Source: CAZDRX01 sp964508225 (GTDB taxonomy: Bacteria > Patescibacteriota > Gracilibacteria > Peribacterales > Peribacteraceae). Taken from it: a DNA stretch of 64,000 nucleotides. The first letter of the stretch is position 1; every line of letters begins with the position of its first letter. The stretch spans positions 1 to 64,000 of the forward strand of contig CAZDRX010000003.1 in NCBI GenBank assembly GCA_964508225.1. The letters run 5' to 3'. The notes below the pieces were generated by a model that did no database searches, was not told the DNA's origin, and saw nothing but the letters and a program-made list of their open reading frames with translations. Below are positions 8,780 through 17,072 of the stretch, piece after piece. Both the position numbers and the translations under genes were made by a program.

Positions 8780-9103
8780 ATGAAGACGCTCCGCTCGCTC
8801 CTGGTCTTCGGCCTCCTCCTTCTCCCTCTCTCCGCAGGGGCGACGCCGGTGTACATCGATACCGGCGTGACCACGAGTATCCCCCAGATCATTCAGGGAC
8901 TCGTCGACCTCTTCCTCCGCTGGAGTCTTCTCATCGCCACGGCCGTCTTCCTCATGGGTGCCGCGCTCATGGTGGGATCCGGTGGCAACGATGCGTACCT
9001 CTCGGCTGGCAAGAAGCTCATGAAGGCCGCGCTCATCGGACTCGCCATTGTCCTTGGTTCGTGGCTCATTCTCTCCACGGTCGTCGCGTTCATCGCAGGA
9101 TAA
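8780..9103 (+). CDS. Small TrbC/VirB2-like (T4SS pilin-like) membrane protein
   Basis: A 107-residue protein with a signal peptide (MKTLRSLLVFGLLLLPLSAGA), a short extracytoplasmic segment, and two hydrophobic helices around residues 35-60 and 78-105, separated by a polar GSGGNDAYLSAGKKL turn. This two-helix layout is that of VirB2/TrbC-type pilins, which are common as solitary genes in CPR genomes. Extended -10 TGGTACAAT (hexamer 8766-8771) stands eight bases before the ATG at 8780, predicting a leaderless mRNA. An in-frame ATG at 8762 precedes the hexamer and is rejected. It heads a set with the TPR gene (13 bases later). No other T4SS part is nearby. Confidence 0.6.
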   Translation: MKTLRSLLVFGLLLLPLSAGATPVYIDTGVTTSIPQIIQGLVDLFLRWSLLIATAVFLMGAALMVGSGGNDAYLSAGKKLMKAALIGLAIVLGSWLILSTVVAFIAG

Positions 9104-9116
9104 TTCACCCCGCATC

Positions 9117-9704
9117 ATGCCCCCCCAGCACGACGACATCATCGAGCGGCTCCTCGTGCAGGCTGAACAGCTCAGGGTGGAAGGCCTCTACGAAGAAGCG
9201 ATCGTCATTCTCGAGCAGATTCTCGCCCGTAATCCGGATCACGTCATCGCGCTCGAGGAAGTGGCGGACAACGAGCTGAGTCTCGAGCGGTATGACCGTG
9301 CGGAGCGCGCAGCCAAGCGCGCTGTCACCATTGATTCGAAGAGCTTCGATGCGCACTACATCATCGGTTTCGTCGCATCGCATCGTGAGAAGTGGCCGGA
9401 GTCGGTCGCTGCGCTCAAGATCGCGAACCAGCTCGAACCCAACAACCCCGAAATCCTCCGTTGCCTCGGCTGGTCGCTCTTCTCCGGCGAAGCCGTGGTC
9501 GAGGGCATGGTCACGCTCGAGCGTGCACTCAATCTGGAGCCGGACAATCCGCTCATCCTCTGCGACCTCGGCGTCGTGTACCTCAAGATGAAGGAATTCG
9601 ACAAAGCCCGTGCGCTCCTCAAGCGCGCCCTCGATCTCGATCCCGAGAACATCCGCGCACGCGAGTGTCTTGAGATGGCGGACCGGATTGCAGAAAAGGA
9701 TTGA
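9117..9704 (+). CDS. TPR-repeat protein
   Basis: A soluble 195-residue protein made of about five tetratricopeptide repeats: 34-residue units with the typical A/G-x-x-x-Y/F pattern, e.g. LRVEGLYEEAIVILEQILARNP, LERYDRAERAAKRAVTID, KWPESVAALKIANQLEP, and EFDKARALLKRALDLDP. TPR proteins are protein-binding scaffolds; no enzymatic domain is present. It follows the TrbC-like gene by 13 bases and is probably co-transcribed. A partner in envelope assembly is conceivable but not shown. Confidence 0.85.
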   Translation: MPPQHDDIIERLLVQAEQLRVEGLYEEAIVILEQILARNPDHVIALEEVADNELSLERYDRAERAAKRAVTIDSKSFDAHYIIGFVASHREKWPESVAALKIANQLEPNNPEILRCLGWSLFSGEAVVEGMVTLERALNLEPDNPLILCDLGVVYLKMKEFDKARALLKRALDLDPENIRARECLEMADRIAEKD

Positions 9705-9811
9705 AGAGACTGCAACAATCAACAAGACACACAGGATCGAAAGAGTTTTCTTTTCAGTCTTTTTCACTCTTTCAATCCTTTCTTTCCCGCCGTTTTGGTA
9801 CACTGACTCCC

Positions 9812-10789
9812 ATGCTGCCGACCATGAGCATGGCATCAACGACGATTGTGCGCGCGCTCAAGCGGGGAGCGCTCAGTATTTTCCGTGAGGAGGGCTGGGG
9901 AACGGCCATCGGATCGCTCTTCGGACTCCTTCTCCTTTTGCAGGTGATCGTGATGCTCTCCGTCGGGGTGCAGGGCGGTCTCGATCTTCTGCGCGACCGC
10001 ACCGATCTCCGTCTCCAGATCCGCGCGACGGCCACCGATCCGCAAATTCAGGATCTGATCCAGAACATCCGCAACCTCCCGTACGTGGATGACGTCGTGT
10101 ACATCACGCGAGAACAGGCCTACGAACGTGAGCGCAAGCGCGACCCGACGCTCGTGCAGTTCCTCACGAAGTTCGGCATCGACAATCCGTTCCCCGATAC
10201 GCTCGGCGTGCGGCTGCGTCATCTGCAGGACTTCCAGACGTTCCTCGAGTTCCTCCGGCAGCCGGTGTTTGCGGCTGCGGTGGACCCCAAGTTTCTCACC
10301 GACACCACCGACCAGCAGCAGGAGGTGGATCAGCTGATGCAGCTCGTGTCGGCGTCACGCACCGTGCTGGTCTTCGTCATCGGATTCGCGGTGCTCGTTC
10401 TCCTCTTCGTCGTCGTCGAGCTCATCCGTCGCCGCGCACTCATGAAACGTCAGGAGCTCTTCGTGGAGCAGCTTGTGGGCGCCAGTCGCGCGGATATCCT
10501 CCTGCCGTTCATGGTGGAGATGGCCGTGCTCCTCCTCATCGCGCTCGCCTGTTCCGTCATCGCGGGCGGTCTGTTGCTCTTCCTCCTTCCGTACTTCCTG
10601 CCGATTCTCGGCAGCACCGGTGCGTTCGCTCCGTGGTCGGCTGCGTCCGTCGCGGTCTTCTGGGTGTGGCTTCCGTGGCTCCTCCTCGGCGAAGCCACTT
10701 CGGTCGTGCTCCTCTCGATCCTCGCGACCCTCATCGCGTTCAAGTCCCAGCTCAAAGCCGAACTCCTCCCGACCGCTTCCTTCCACTGA
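9812..10789 (+). CDS. ftsX: Cell division ABC transporter membrane subunit FtsX
   Basis: FtsX with the ATPase FtsE controls peptidoglycan hydrolases at the division site. The protein shows a cytoplasmic N-terminus (IVRALKRGALSIFREEGWGTA), a first helix, the extracellular domain with QIQDLIQNIRNLPYVDDVVYITREQA, then three further helices in FtsX-like order ending in the ILATLIAFKSQL region. Length is 325 aa. The start at 9812 is chosen because TACACT (9799-9804, extended by TGG) is seven bases upstream; an in-frame ATG at 9701 would overlap the TPR gene. The partner ftsE is not adjacent, which is unusual. Confidence 0.85.
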   Translation: MLPTMSMASTTIVRALKRGALSIFREEGWGTAIGSLFGLLLLLQVIVMLSVGVQGGLDLLRDRTDLRLQIRATATDPQIQDLIQNIRNLPYVDDVVYITREQAYERERKRDPTLVQFLTKFGIDNPFPDTLGVRLRHLQDFQTFLEFLRQPVFAAAVDPKFLTDTTDQQQEVDQLMQLVSASRTVLVFVIGFAVLVLLFVVVELIRRRALMKRQELFVEQLVGASRADILLPFMVEMAVLLLIALACSVIAGGLLLFLLPYFLPILGSTGAFAPWSAASVAVFWVWLPWLLLGEATSVVLLSILATLIAFKSQLKAELLPTASFH

Positions 10790-10793
10790 TCCT

Positions 10794-11474
10794 GTGCCAC
10801 GCCCGCTGACTGATGAGGCCATCGTCCTCAAGGCGCACAACGTCGGTGAGACCGATCGTTTCGTTGTGCTCCTCACGAGGACGCACGGCCGCATGACGGC
10901 GCGGGCCACGGGTGCACGCAAACTGCTCAGTCATCGCGGACGCGGACTCCTGCCACTGCACAGGATCTCCGTGACGTGGGAACAGCACTCCTTCGGGAAC
11001 ACGGTGACGGCAGCAGAGTGTCTGGATGCGCATGCTGCCGCATGGAGTGATCCGCATGCCTTCTCGTGTGCGGCGCAGGGAATCGAACTCCTCCTCAAGC
11101 TCACCGAAGACGGATACCCGCTCCCCGAGGCGTACCAGATCACGTCGGATTTTCTCGCCGCGTGCAGCGGTCCGCACTCGCCGTCTGTCGCCGCACTCTA
11201 CGCACTCAAGCTCCTCAAGATCTTCGGCTATCTCCCGTCCGGAGCCACGGCGCCCGCAAGAACATCGCCCCGCCTCATGAAACTCATCGACGCGTCCGAG
11301 ACGTTGCCGTTTGCGTCCGCCGGACGGATGGCTCAGCTCGAGGGCGAACTGGCGTCCTTCTTGTCGTCCTTGCTCGGGAGCCAGCTCGGGGTTTCGCTCA
11401 AATCTTTGCCCGTCAGCCTCGCCATGTCCTCGGGCGTCACGCCGATCTGCCACGTGAGCGGGCGGGCTTCGTAG
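10794..11474 (+). CDS. recO: DNA repair protein RecO
   Basis: RecO helps RecR load RecA on gapped DNA. The N-terminal OB fold is recognisable: LTDEAIVLKAHNVGETDRFVVLLTRTHGRMTARATGARK. A helical domain follows, with YALKLLKIFGYLP. No zinc-binding cysteines are evident. A GTG at 10794, four bases after the ftsX stop, is the likely start and implies coupling to ftsX. The frame runs 142 bases into the 3' end of the convergent vanW-like gene, so the last 45 or so residues are encoded opposite real coding sequence and may be non-homologous read-through. Length of 226 aa is in the family range. Confidence 0.8.
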   Translation: MPRPLTDEAIVLKAHNVGETDRFVVLLTRTHGRMTARATGARKLLSHRGRGLLPLHRISVTWEQHSFGNTVTAAECLDAHAAAWSDPHAFSCAAQGIELLLKLTEDGYPLPEAYQITSDFLAACSGPHSPSVAALYALKLLKIFGYLPSGATAPARTSPRLMKLIDASETLPFASAGRMAQLEGELASFLSSLLGSQLGVSLKSLPVSLAMSSGVTPICHVSGRAS

Positions 11475-12658
11475 TCCGAGAAGAACCGCTCGGTTCTGCT
11501 GCCGCTGCCTGCGACCTGCGTTGTGCGGTACCAGACGGCCTTCATGCCGTCGTGACGTTCGCCGGCTTTCTGTTTCTCGCCTGGAGGGATCTCCGTGGTG
11601 TAAACCGTCTTCTCCGTGCTCGGTGCTGCTCTGCGGTCGGTGATGTACGGGCCGAAGACTTCTATGGAGCGGTCATCGTGCGTGCCGTAGTAGATGAAGA
11701 ACGCGCGATCCTGATCATCGGTGAAGCTCTGGATGAGGAGCGCGCCGGGCGTGTCATTCAGGAACTTCATGTCCACGTTCGGCGGGTAGATCGTCGCGTC
11801 GGTGCCCTGCGGACTGTAGTAGCTCACCGCGTAACTGTGGTTCTTGCGCTGCACGATCGGCATGCCGTACTCCCACGGGCCGCGGTAGGCCGTCGAGCTC
11901 ACCTGACAGAGTCCTCCGCCGTAGTCGGGGAGTGTCGTCTCGCCCTGAATCACGAGTTCCTTGCGGTAGCCCGTACGGTCATTCACCGGCCCGAGTGTCT
12001 CCACGAACGAGAATACCGATCCCTGCGGGATGAGGTGACCGTTGAATTTGCTGACACCCACACCGATGTTGTGACGGCGGTTCACCGGCGACCTGGCGAA
12101 GACCGATTCTCCGATCGTGACGACTTCTCTGATGCCCATCGCTCGAAGTTCGTCATCCTGCACATTGATCACAGGTTGCGTCTCCGTGACGGGAAGCATC
12201 ACGGTGGGCGTGTCGGTTTCCAGTGCGGTCTTCGTGAGCGCCGCCGCGAGCGTTGCATCTGTCCTCCGGCCGGTGAAGCCCCTGCCCTCGAAGAGCACGG
12301 TGCCCGAACCGTTGCGTGTGATCGTGACGTTCCCTGCCTCGCGGTTGATCTTCGCGGCCACGTCGTCCTCGATCGTGCGGGCAATCGCGTCTTCATTCCA
12401 TCCGCTCACGTCCTCGAAGCTCCATCCCGGTTCGAGGATATCGTCATCGCCACACGTGAGAAAACGGCTCGGGGGTACCGCGGGGAGCCCGAGGTAGAAC
12501 CAGGAGCGCTTCGGATGCTTCCATTCCGGATGTGATGCGACAGACACCGAGATGATGTGATGTCCGTACGTGTATGTGACGGTTGCAGGCGCCGCAAAAG
12601 CGGGCAGTGCGACTGACCAGAGCGCTATGCCGATGATCACCGAAGATCCCCGCGTCAT
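11333..12658 (-). CDS. VanW-family exported protein
   Basis: A secreted or membrane-tethered protein of 441 aa with a signal peptide (residues 1-22, IIGIALWSVALPAFA). It has a middle domain like those preceding VanW modules and the VanW core: FNGHLIPQGSVFSFVETLGPVN, then DYGGGLCQVSSTAY, the most conserved part of the family. VanW proteins accompany some vancomycin-resistance loci, but most, as here, are of unknown function and probably act on the cell wall. TACAAT (12672-12667) stands eight bases before the ATG, predicting a leaderless mRNA. Its last 47 codons overlap recO on the opposite strand. Confidence 0.85.
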   Translation of the reverse strand: MTRGSSVIIGIALWSVALPAFAAPATVTYTYGHHIISVSVASHPEWKHPKRSWFYLGLPAVPPSRFLTCGDDDILEPGWSFEDVSGWNEDAIARTIEDDVAAKINREAGNVTITRNGSGTVLFEGRGFTGRRTDATLAAALTKTALETDTPTVMLPVTETQPVINVQDDELRAMGIREVVTIGESVFARSPVNRRHNIGVGVSKFNGHLIPQGSVFSFVETLGPVNDRTGYRKELVIQGETTLPDYGGGLCQVSSTAYRGPWEYGMPIVQRKNHSYAVSYYSPQGTDATIYPPNVDMKFLNDTPGALLIQSFTDDQDRAFFIYYGTHDDRSIEVFGPYITDRRAAPSTEKTVYTTEIPPGEKQKAGERHDGMKAVWYRTTQVAGSGSRTERFFSDYEARPLTWQIGVTPEDMARLTGKDLSETPSWLPSKDDKKDASSPSS

Positions 12659-12680
12659 GTGCAGGGATTGTAGCGTCCGC

Positions 12681-13259
12681 CTAGAACATGCCCATAGGCT
12701 TTTTGCCCTGCTCCAGATCGTCGAGCGCGCGGTTCACGAGGAGGTCGGCCCGGCGGTTCTGCTCGCGCGGGATGTAGAGGAACGTGACGGTGGGGAACGC
12801 AGTTTTCAATTCGTTGATCTCTTCGATGAGCGGCTGGAAGCTGAGCATCTTCACGCGGTACTCGCCGGAGAGCTGTTTCACCACGAGTTCGGAATCGAGG
12901 TGGCAGATGAGGTGGTTCGGGCGGTACTCCTTCGCGATCTTGAGCCCCGTGATGAGCGCCTGATATTCCGCGATGTTGTTCGTGACCACACCGATCGCCT
13001 CGCCGTACTCGCGCACGACTTCGTTCTTCATCGGGTCGAAGAGCACGATGCCGATGCCCGCCTGTCCGGGGTTGCCGCGCGAGCCGCCGTCCGTGAAGAG
13101 ATGGAGCGTGCCGCCGATCATGAGGGGCTGGTCCAGATCCGTCGGTGCTTTGGTTTCCAGAGCGGCGGCCACGGCTTCGGCCACGAACTGATTACGCTCC
13201 TGCGCCTTCGGGAAGAGGAGCTGGAGCTTGCGTTCGAGGGAGGCGGGAAGGCGAACCAT
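12681..13259 (-). CDS. RNase HI-like protein with N-terminal extension
   Basis: Cleaves the RNA strand of RNA-DNA hybrids. The catalytic acids are in the expected order: D in TDGGSRGNPGQAG, E in NNIAEYQALITGL, D in HLDSELVVKQL, and the last D in NRRADLLVNRAL. This is the bacterial/archaeal RVT_3 subtype. The first 45 residues (VRLPASLERKLQLLFPKAQERNQFVAEAVAAALE) are not part of RNase H and resemble a ribbon-helix-helix DNA-binding unit. No hybrid-binding HBD domain is seen. TATACT (13273-13268) lies eight bases before the ATG. It stands alone between vanW and the HesB fusion, all on the minus strand. Confidence 0.85.
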   Translation of the reverse strand: MVRLPASLERKLQLLFPKAQERNQFVAEAVAAALETKAPTDLDQPLMIGGTLHLFTDGGSRGNPGQAGIGIVLFDPMKNEVVREYGEAIGVVTNNIAEYQALITGLKIAKEYRPNHLICHLDSELVVKQLSGEYRVKMLSFQPLIEEINELKTAFPTVTFLYIPREQNRRADLLVNRALDDLEQGKKPMGMF

Positions 13260-13307
13260 GTGAGGAGAGTATACGTTCCGTTCGTCATTTCTCCATTGCG
13301 CGGCGCA

Positions 13308-13913
13308 TTATCTGCACGTGCAATTGCCTCCGCAGCCGCAGCCCTCCTTCGTCGTCACGAGATCAAGCTTGAAGCGCCCCTCGCGGAAATCCACGGTGCT
13401 GCCGCCGATGCGTGCGAGTGTGGCGCTGTCCGCGATGAGTGATGCGTGTGCGATACCTTCGGCCGCGAACTCAGCCTCATCCACTCCCTTCTTCTCCGCG
13501 AATTCCATGCAGAACCCTCCGGCATCGTCCGAAGTCACGCGCAGGATGCAGACGGTCTTCCCTTCCCCCTTTGCGATCTCGAGCAGAGCTCCGGCTGCCG
13601 CAGGGGTCAGTGTCAGGAGCGCCGGTTTGGACGGTGCTTTCGCAAGGACTTCCTTCAGATCGTTCACCATGTTCTCGATGTCGGTATCGGTCAGCCCGTG
13701 CGAGAGCGCTCCGGTTTCGAGCGTATCCATGGAGCCGAATGCACATCCATGACAGTGCAGACCGTACGCTTCGAGGATGCCTGCGGCGTCCGGATGCAGC
13801 GCGATCACCTCGAGCACGTTCATCTGTGCATGGACCGCAGGAACCTTCTTCAGGGCCTTCCTGCGGGGGGTCTTCGACTTGGCAGCGCCTGTGGTTTGTC
13901 GTGTCTTCGGCAT
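13308..13913 (-). CDS. DUF1858 domain fused to HesB/IscA-like Fe-S carrier domain
   Basis: After a basic N-terminal tail, residues 31-93 form a DUF1858 redox-disulfide domain with a CHGC pair (C54, C57) in LEAYGLHCHGCAFG. Residues 98-201 resemble A-type Fe-S carriers: LLTLTPAAAGALLEIAKGEG, a central GGFCMEF where the family has GGCSG, LIADSATLARIGGSTVDF, and the end GCGCGGNC. The shifted first cysteine means cluster binding may differ from IscA/ErpA. A role in Fe-S or redox chemistry is inferred; SufS and SufU occur 17 kb away. TATACT (13925-13920) lies six bases before the ATG. Confidence 0.7.
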   Translation of the reverse strand: MPKTRQTTGAAKSKTPRRKALKKVPAVHAQMNVLEVIALHPDAAGILEAYGLHCHGCAFGSMDTLETGALSHGLTDTDIENMVNDLKEVLAKAPSKPALLTLTPAAAGALLEIAKGEGKTVCILRVTSDDAGGFCMEFAEKKGVDEAEFAAEGIAHASLIADSATLARIGGSTVDFREGRFKLDLVTTKEGCGCGGNCTCR

Positions 13914-13959
13914 GCCTTCAGTATAGACTCCCGTTCTCGGCGTACCATACGTCTGTTCT

Positions 13960-15243
13960 ATGAAGCTCCTCCGGATTCTCGCACTCGGCCTCCTTCCTTT
14001 GATCGCGCTCGCGCTCGGCTTCCAGCTCGGCGTGAGCTACGAGGAGAGGACGCTCGCAAACGACCGCCAGCGCATCGAGGACATGTTCACGCAGTCGGGC
14101 AGCGGCACGGTGGTGCAGGGGGATCCTGAGCAGGAGGTGGATATTTCGCTCGTATGGGGTGTGTGGCGGCTCCTCCAGAAGCATTACCTCCGTCCGGAGG
14201 GGATGACGTCGGACACGATGGTCTACGGCGCGGTCACAGGACTTGTCGATGCGCTCGGTGATCCGTACACGCTCTTCATGACGCCCAAAGACACGAAGGA
14301 TTTCGACAATGCGATGAGCGGGACGCTGGAGGGCATCGGTGCACAGCTCGATTCCCAGAGCGGCATCGTGACAATTGTCGCTCCGCTGAAGGGTTCGCCC
14401 GCCGAGAAAGCCGGACTCCTCGCGCGCGATGCGATCATCAAAGTGGACGACGTCGATGTGACCGCTCTCCGTCTCGACGAAGTCGTCACCAAAATCCGTG
14501 GCCCCAAGGGCACGACGGTGAAGATCACGGTGATCCGTCCGGGCAAGAACGATCCCGTCACCGTGAGTGTGGTGCGTGACGCGATCCACATCCCGAGTGT
14601 CGAATGGAACCTCGTGAAGTCGGACAAGGGGACGATTGCGGTGGTGGCGCTCAACCAGTTCGGTGACGACGCGATTCCGGAAATCACGAAGGCGATCGCA
14701 GCGCTCCCGCAGGACATCAAAGGCTTTGTGCTCGATCTGCGCTTCAACGGCGGAGGCTACCTCGACGGCGCCACGGATCTCGTCTCGATGTTCCAGAAGA
14801 CGGGCAAGGTCGTGAGTGTGGATCGAAGAGGCCAGCCGTCCGAGGAACACACCGTGACGGGCAAGACGCTGCTGCCGGATACGCCGATGGTCGTGCTCAT
14901 CAATGGCGGATCAGCCAGCGCTTCCGAGATCACCGCGGGTGCGCTCAAGGACTCGGGTCGCGCCAAAGTGATCGGGACGCAGAGCTTCGGCAAGGGCACG
15001 GTGCAGGAAATCATCGATCTCCCGGGAGGTTCCAGTCTGCGTGTCACGACCGCGAAGTGGCTCACCCCGAGCGGGCACGATCTCGCCAAGAAGGGCATCA
15101 CGCCGGACATCGTCATCGATCGCACAGCCGACGACGTGAAGGCGAACAAGGATCCGCAGCTCGATGCCGCGGTCACGTGGCTCCTCGAAAAGAAGGACAT
15201 CACCGCAGGCAAGAAGACCGCAACGGGCAGCGTGAAGAACTAG
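13960..15243 (+). CDS. C-terminal processing peptidase (S41 family)
   Basis: An exported serine protease anchored by an N-terminal helix (residues 5-24, ILALGLLPLIALALGF). Order: N-terminal helical part, PDZ domain (about 115-200, with GIGAQLDSQSGIVTIVAPLKGSPAEKAGLLARD), then the S41 catalytic core with the nucleophile Ser in NGGSASASEITAGAL and the catalytic Lys in SFGKGTVQ. Length of 427 aa is usual. It trims C-termini of envelope proteins or processes wall hydrolases. TACCAT (13943-13948) lies 11 bases before the ATG. Its promoter is back-to-back with that of the DUF1858-HesB gene. The stop overlaps that of convergent ndk by a few bases. Confidence 0.93.
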   Translation: MKLLRILALGLLPLIALALGFQLGVSYEERTLANDRQRIEDMFTQSGSGTVVQGDPEQEVDISLVWGVWRLLQKHYLRPEGMTSDTMVYGAVTGLVDALGDPYTLFMTPKDTKDFDNAMSGTLEGIGAQLDSQSGIVTIVAPLKGSPAEKAGLLARDAIIKVDDVDVTALRLDEVVTKIRGPKGTTVKITVIRPGKNDPVTVSVVRDAIHIPSVEWNLVKSDKGTIAVVALNQFGDDAIPEITKAIAALPQDIKGFVLDLRFNGGGYLDGATDLVSMFQKTGKVVSVDRRGQPSEEHTVTGKTLLPDTPMVVLINGGSASASEITAGALKDSGRAKVIGTQSFGKGTVQEIIDLPGGSSLRVTTAKWLTPSGHDLAKKGITPDIVIDRTADDVKANKDPQLDAAVTWLLEKKDITAGKKTATGSVKN

Positions 15244-15659
15244 TACGCGAAGATTTCGTCGCTTCTGAAGAAGCGGGCGACTTCTTTCTCGGCGGTTTCC
15301 TTGCTGTCCGAGGCGTGGGCGACGTTCACCATCACGTCCTTGCCGAACGTGGCGCGGAGCGTACCCGGAGCTGCCTTGCGGCTGTCCGTGACACCGAGCA
15401 TGTCGCGCATCTTGGCAACGATGTCGTCACCTTCGAGCACGAGTCCGATCACCGGAATGGAGGACATGAACTTCTCGATCTCAGGGTAGAACGGCTTGTC
15501 CGCGACGTGCGCGTAGTGTTCCTTCAGGATGGCGGGCGTGAGATTGATCATCTTGCAGCCGCGGATGACGAAACCTGCTTCCTCGAAGCGGGTGATCACT
15601 TTGCCGCAGAACTTTCCGGCGACGGCGTCGGGCTTGAGGAGGATGAGCGTGCGTTCCAT
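15240..15659 (-). CDS. ndk: Nucleoside diphosphate kinase
   Basis: Transfers the gamma phosphate between nucleoside triphosphates and diphosphates through a phospho-histidine. The 139-residue sequence shows ERTLILLKPDAVAGKFCGKVITRFEEAGF at the N-terminus, ATFGKDVMVN, and the active-site His in NVAHASDS. The usual motif is NxxHGSDS, so Gly is replaced by Ala next to the catalytic His. Length is standard. Its stop codon overlaps the stop of the convergent protease gene. No TANNNT hexamer lies right before the start. Confidence 0.95.
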   Translation of the reverse strand: MERTLILLKPDAVAGKFCGKVITRFEEAGFVIRGCKMINLTPAILKEHYAHVADKPFYPEIEKFMSSIPVIGLVLEGDDIVAKMRDMLGVTDSRKAAPGTLRATFGKDVMVNVAHASDSKETAEKEVARFFRSDEIFAY

Positions 15660-15723
15660 AGTCAGAATTTGGTGAAGAGGTTGCGTATGGTTTACACGAG
15701 GATGGCTTCTTTGACAACCCGCC

Positions 15724-16986
15724 CTAGCCTTCGATGAGCTTCAGGAGCGCGCTTTCTTCCTTCTCCTTGCCGATGACCACGAGCCTCAGGCGGTCGGTCT
15801 GGAGGATCTTCTTCGCGAGCGCGTTCACCTGCGCTGTGGTCACCTTCTCGATCTCCTTGAAGTATTCGGGGATGTCGCGCGTCTGTGGATACATGAGCTG
15901 CTGCTTGCCGAAGAAGTGCGCACGCTCCTCGGAGTCTTCCATCGAGAGCGTGATCTTGCCCTTGAGGAAATCCTTGCCGAGCTTGAGCTCCGCGTCCGTG
16001 ATGCCGTCCTTCGCGCAGACTTCGTACTCGTGACGGATGGCGCTGATCGCTTCGTGGAGTCTCGTCTGGTCCACTCCCGCACGCGTGGAGAGAAGTCCGG
16101 TGTCGAGGTAATTATCGGTGGAGGTCGAGATGTAGTAGCAGAGTCCTCTGGCTTCGCGGATGCGGAGGAACATGCGTGAGCTCATCGAGCCGCCGAGGGT
16201 GATGCTGAGCAATTTCTGTGCGAAGTGATCCTGATCGAGCGCCGACACCGACTCGACCCCGAGGACGAGGTGCGCCTGCTCGGTCTGCTTGTTTGTCAGC
16301 GCGACTTTCTTGCCCGTGTGCGGCTTGATGGCTTCGAATCCACCCTTCTTCTTGCCGCCGATCTTGCCGAAGTGCTTCTCGGCCAGCTCCATCGCGCGTT
16401 CCACCGTGATGTTGCCCGCGAACGTGACGACGAGGTTGTCCGGCGTGTAGAGCTCGTTCTTGTGGGTCTGGAAGTCCTTCTGGTTCACACTCCGGATCAC
16501 TTCCTCGGTACCGATCGTGTCCCAGCCGAGCGGCTGATCACCGTAGACCAAAGTTTCAAAGTCCCAGCCTGCCTGATACATCGGCGTGTCCTGATACATG
16601 CGGTACTCCTCGATGATGACGCCGCGCTCTTTCTCGATCTCGTCCTGCGGAAACGTCGCATTCAGGAGCATATCGCCGAGCACATCGCAGGCGAGCTCCG
16701 TGTGACTCGAGTCCACCTTCACGTAGTACCCCGCGTACTCCTTGCCCGTGAATGCATTGAAGTCGCCGCCCACGCCGTCGATGGCCATGCTGACGGCCGC
16801 GGAGTTCGTGTACTTCTTGCCGCCCTTGAAGAACATGTGCTCGAGGAAGTGGCTGATGCCACGGTTGCCGCGCACTTCGTAGCGCGATCCGGCTCCGGCG
16901 AAGACGAGCACGGTCACGGCGGCAGTGCCATCAGTCGGGGCGATGAGAACGGGCAGGCCGGAGGCGAGTTTCTTCACAGTGAACAT
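15724..16986 (-). CDS. M16-family zinc metallopeptidase
   Basis: An insulinase-type protease of 420 aa in the processing-peptidase subfamily. The inverted zinc motif HxxEH is present as HFLEH (about residues 47-51), with the third ligand Glu further on in EKERGVIIEEYRM. The second, non-catalytic lobe follows with GGSMSSRMFLRIREARGLCYYIS, the conserved R/Y region. No signal peptide is visible, so it is probably cytoplasmic. TAGACT (17000-16995) stands eight bases before the ATG, predicting a leaderless mRNA. It is divergent from rel, with only about 86 bases between the two starts. Confidence 0.92.
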   Translation of the reverse strand: MFTVKKLASGLPVLIAPTDGTAAVTVLVFAGAGSRYEVRGNRGISHFLEHMFFKGGKKYTNSAAVSMAIDGVGGDFNAFTGKEYAGYYVKVDSSHTELACDVLGDMLLNATFPQDEIEKERGVIIEEYRMYQDTPMYQAGWDFETLVYGDQPLGWDTIGTEEVIRSVNQKDFQTHKNELYTPDNLVVTFAGNITVERAMELAEKHFGKIGGKKKGGFEAIKPHTGKKVALTNKQTEQAHLVLGVESVSALDQDHFAQKLLSITLGGSMSSRMFLRIREARGLCYYISTSTDNYLDTGLLSTRAGVDQTRLHEAISAIRHEYEVCAKDGITDAELKLGKDFLKGKITLSMEDSEERAHFFGKQQLMYPQTRDIPEYFKEIEKVTTAQVNALAKKILQTDRLRLVVIGKEKEESALLKLIEG

Positions 16987-17072
16987 CGCAGTCGAGTCTA
17001 GGGAATCGCACGGCGCTTGGAAACGTCAATTTCCGTTTGCATCATCTCTGCTCGTCTTTAGACTGTGCATAG

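Noticed and set aside
8780..9103. A type IV secretion or conjugation locus
   Set aside because: Only a single VirB2/TrbC-like small protein is present, with no ATPase or channel genes nearby.
11080..11100. A stretch resembling a tRNA T-arm (GGGAATCGAACTCC)
   Set aside because: It lies within recO coding sequence and no acceptor or anticodon arm can be formed around it.
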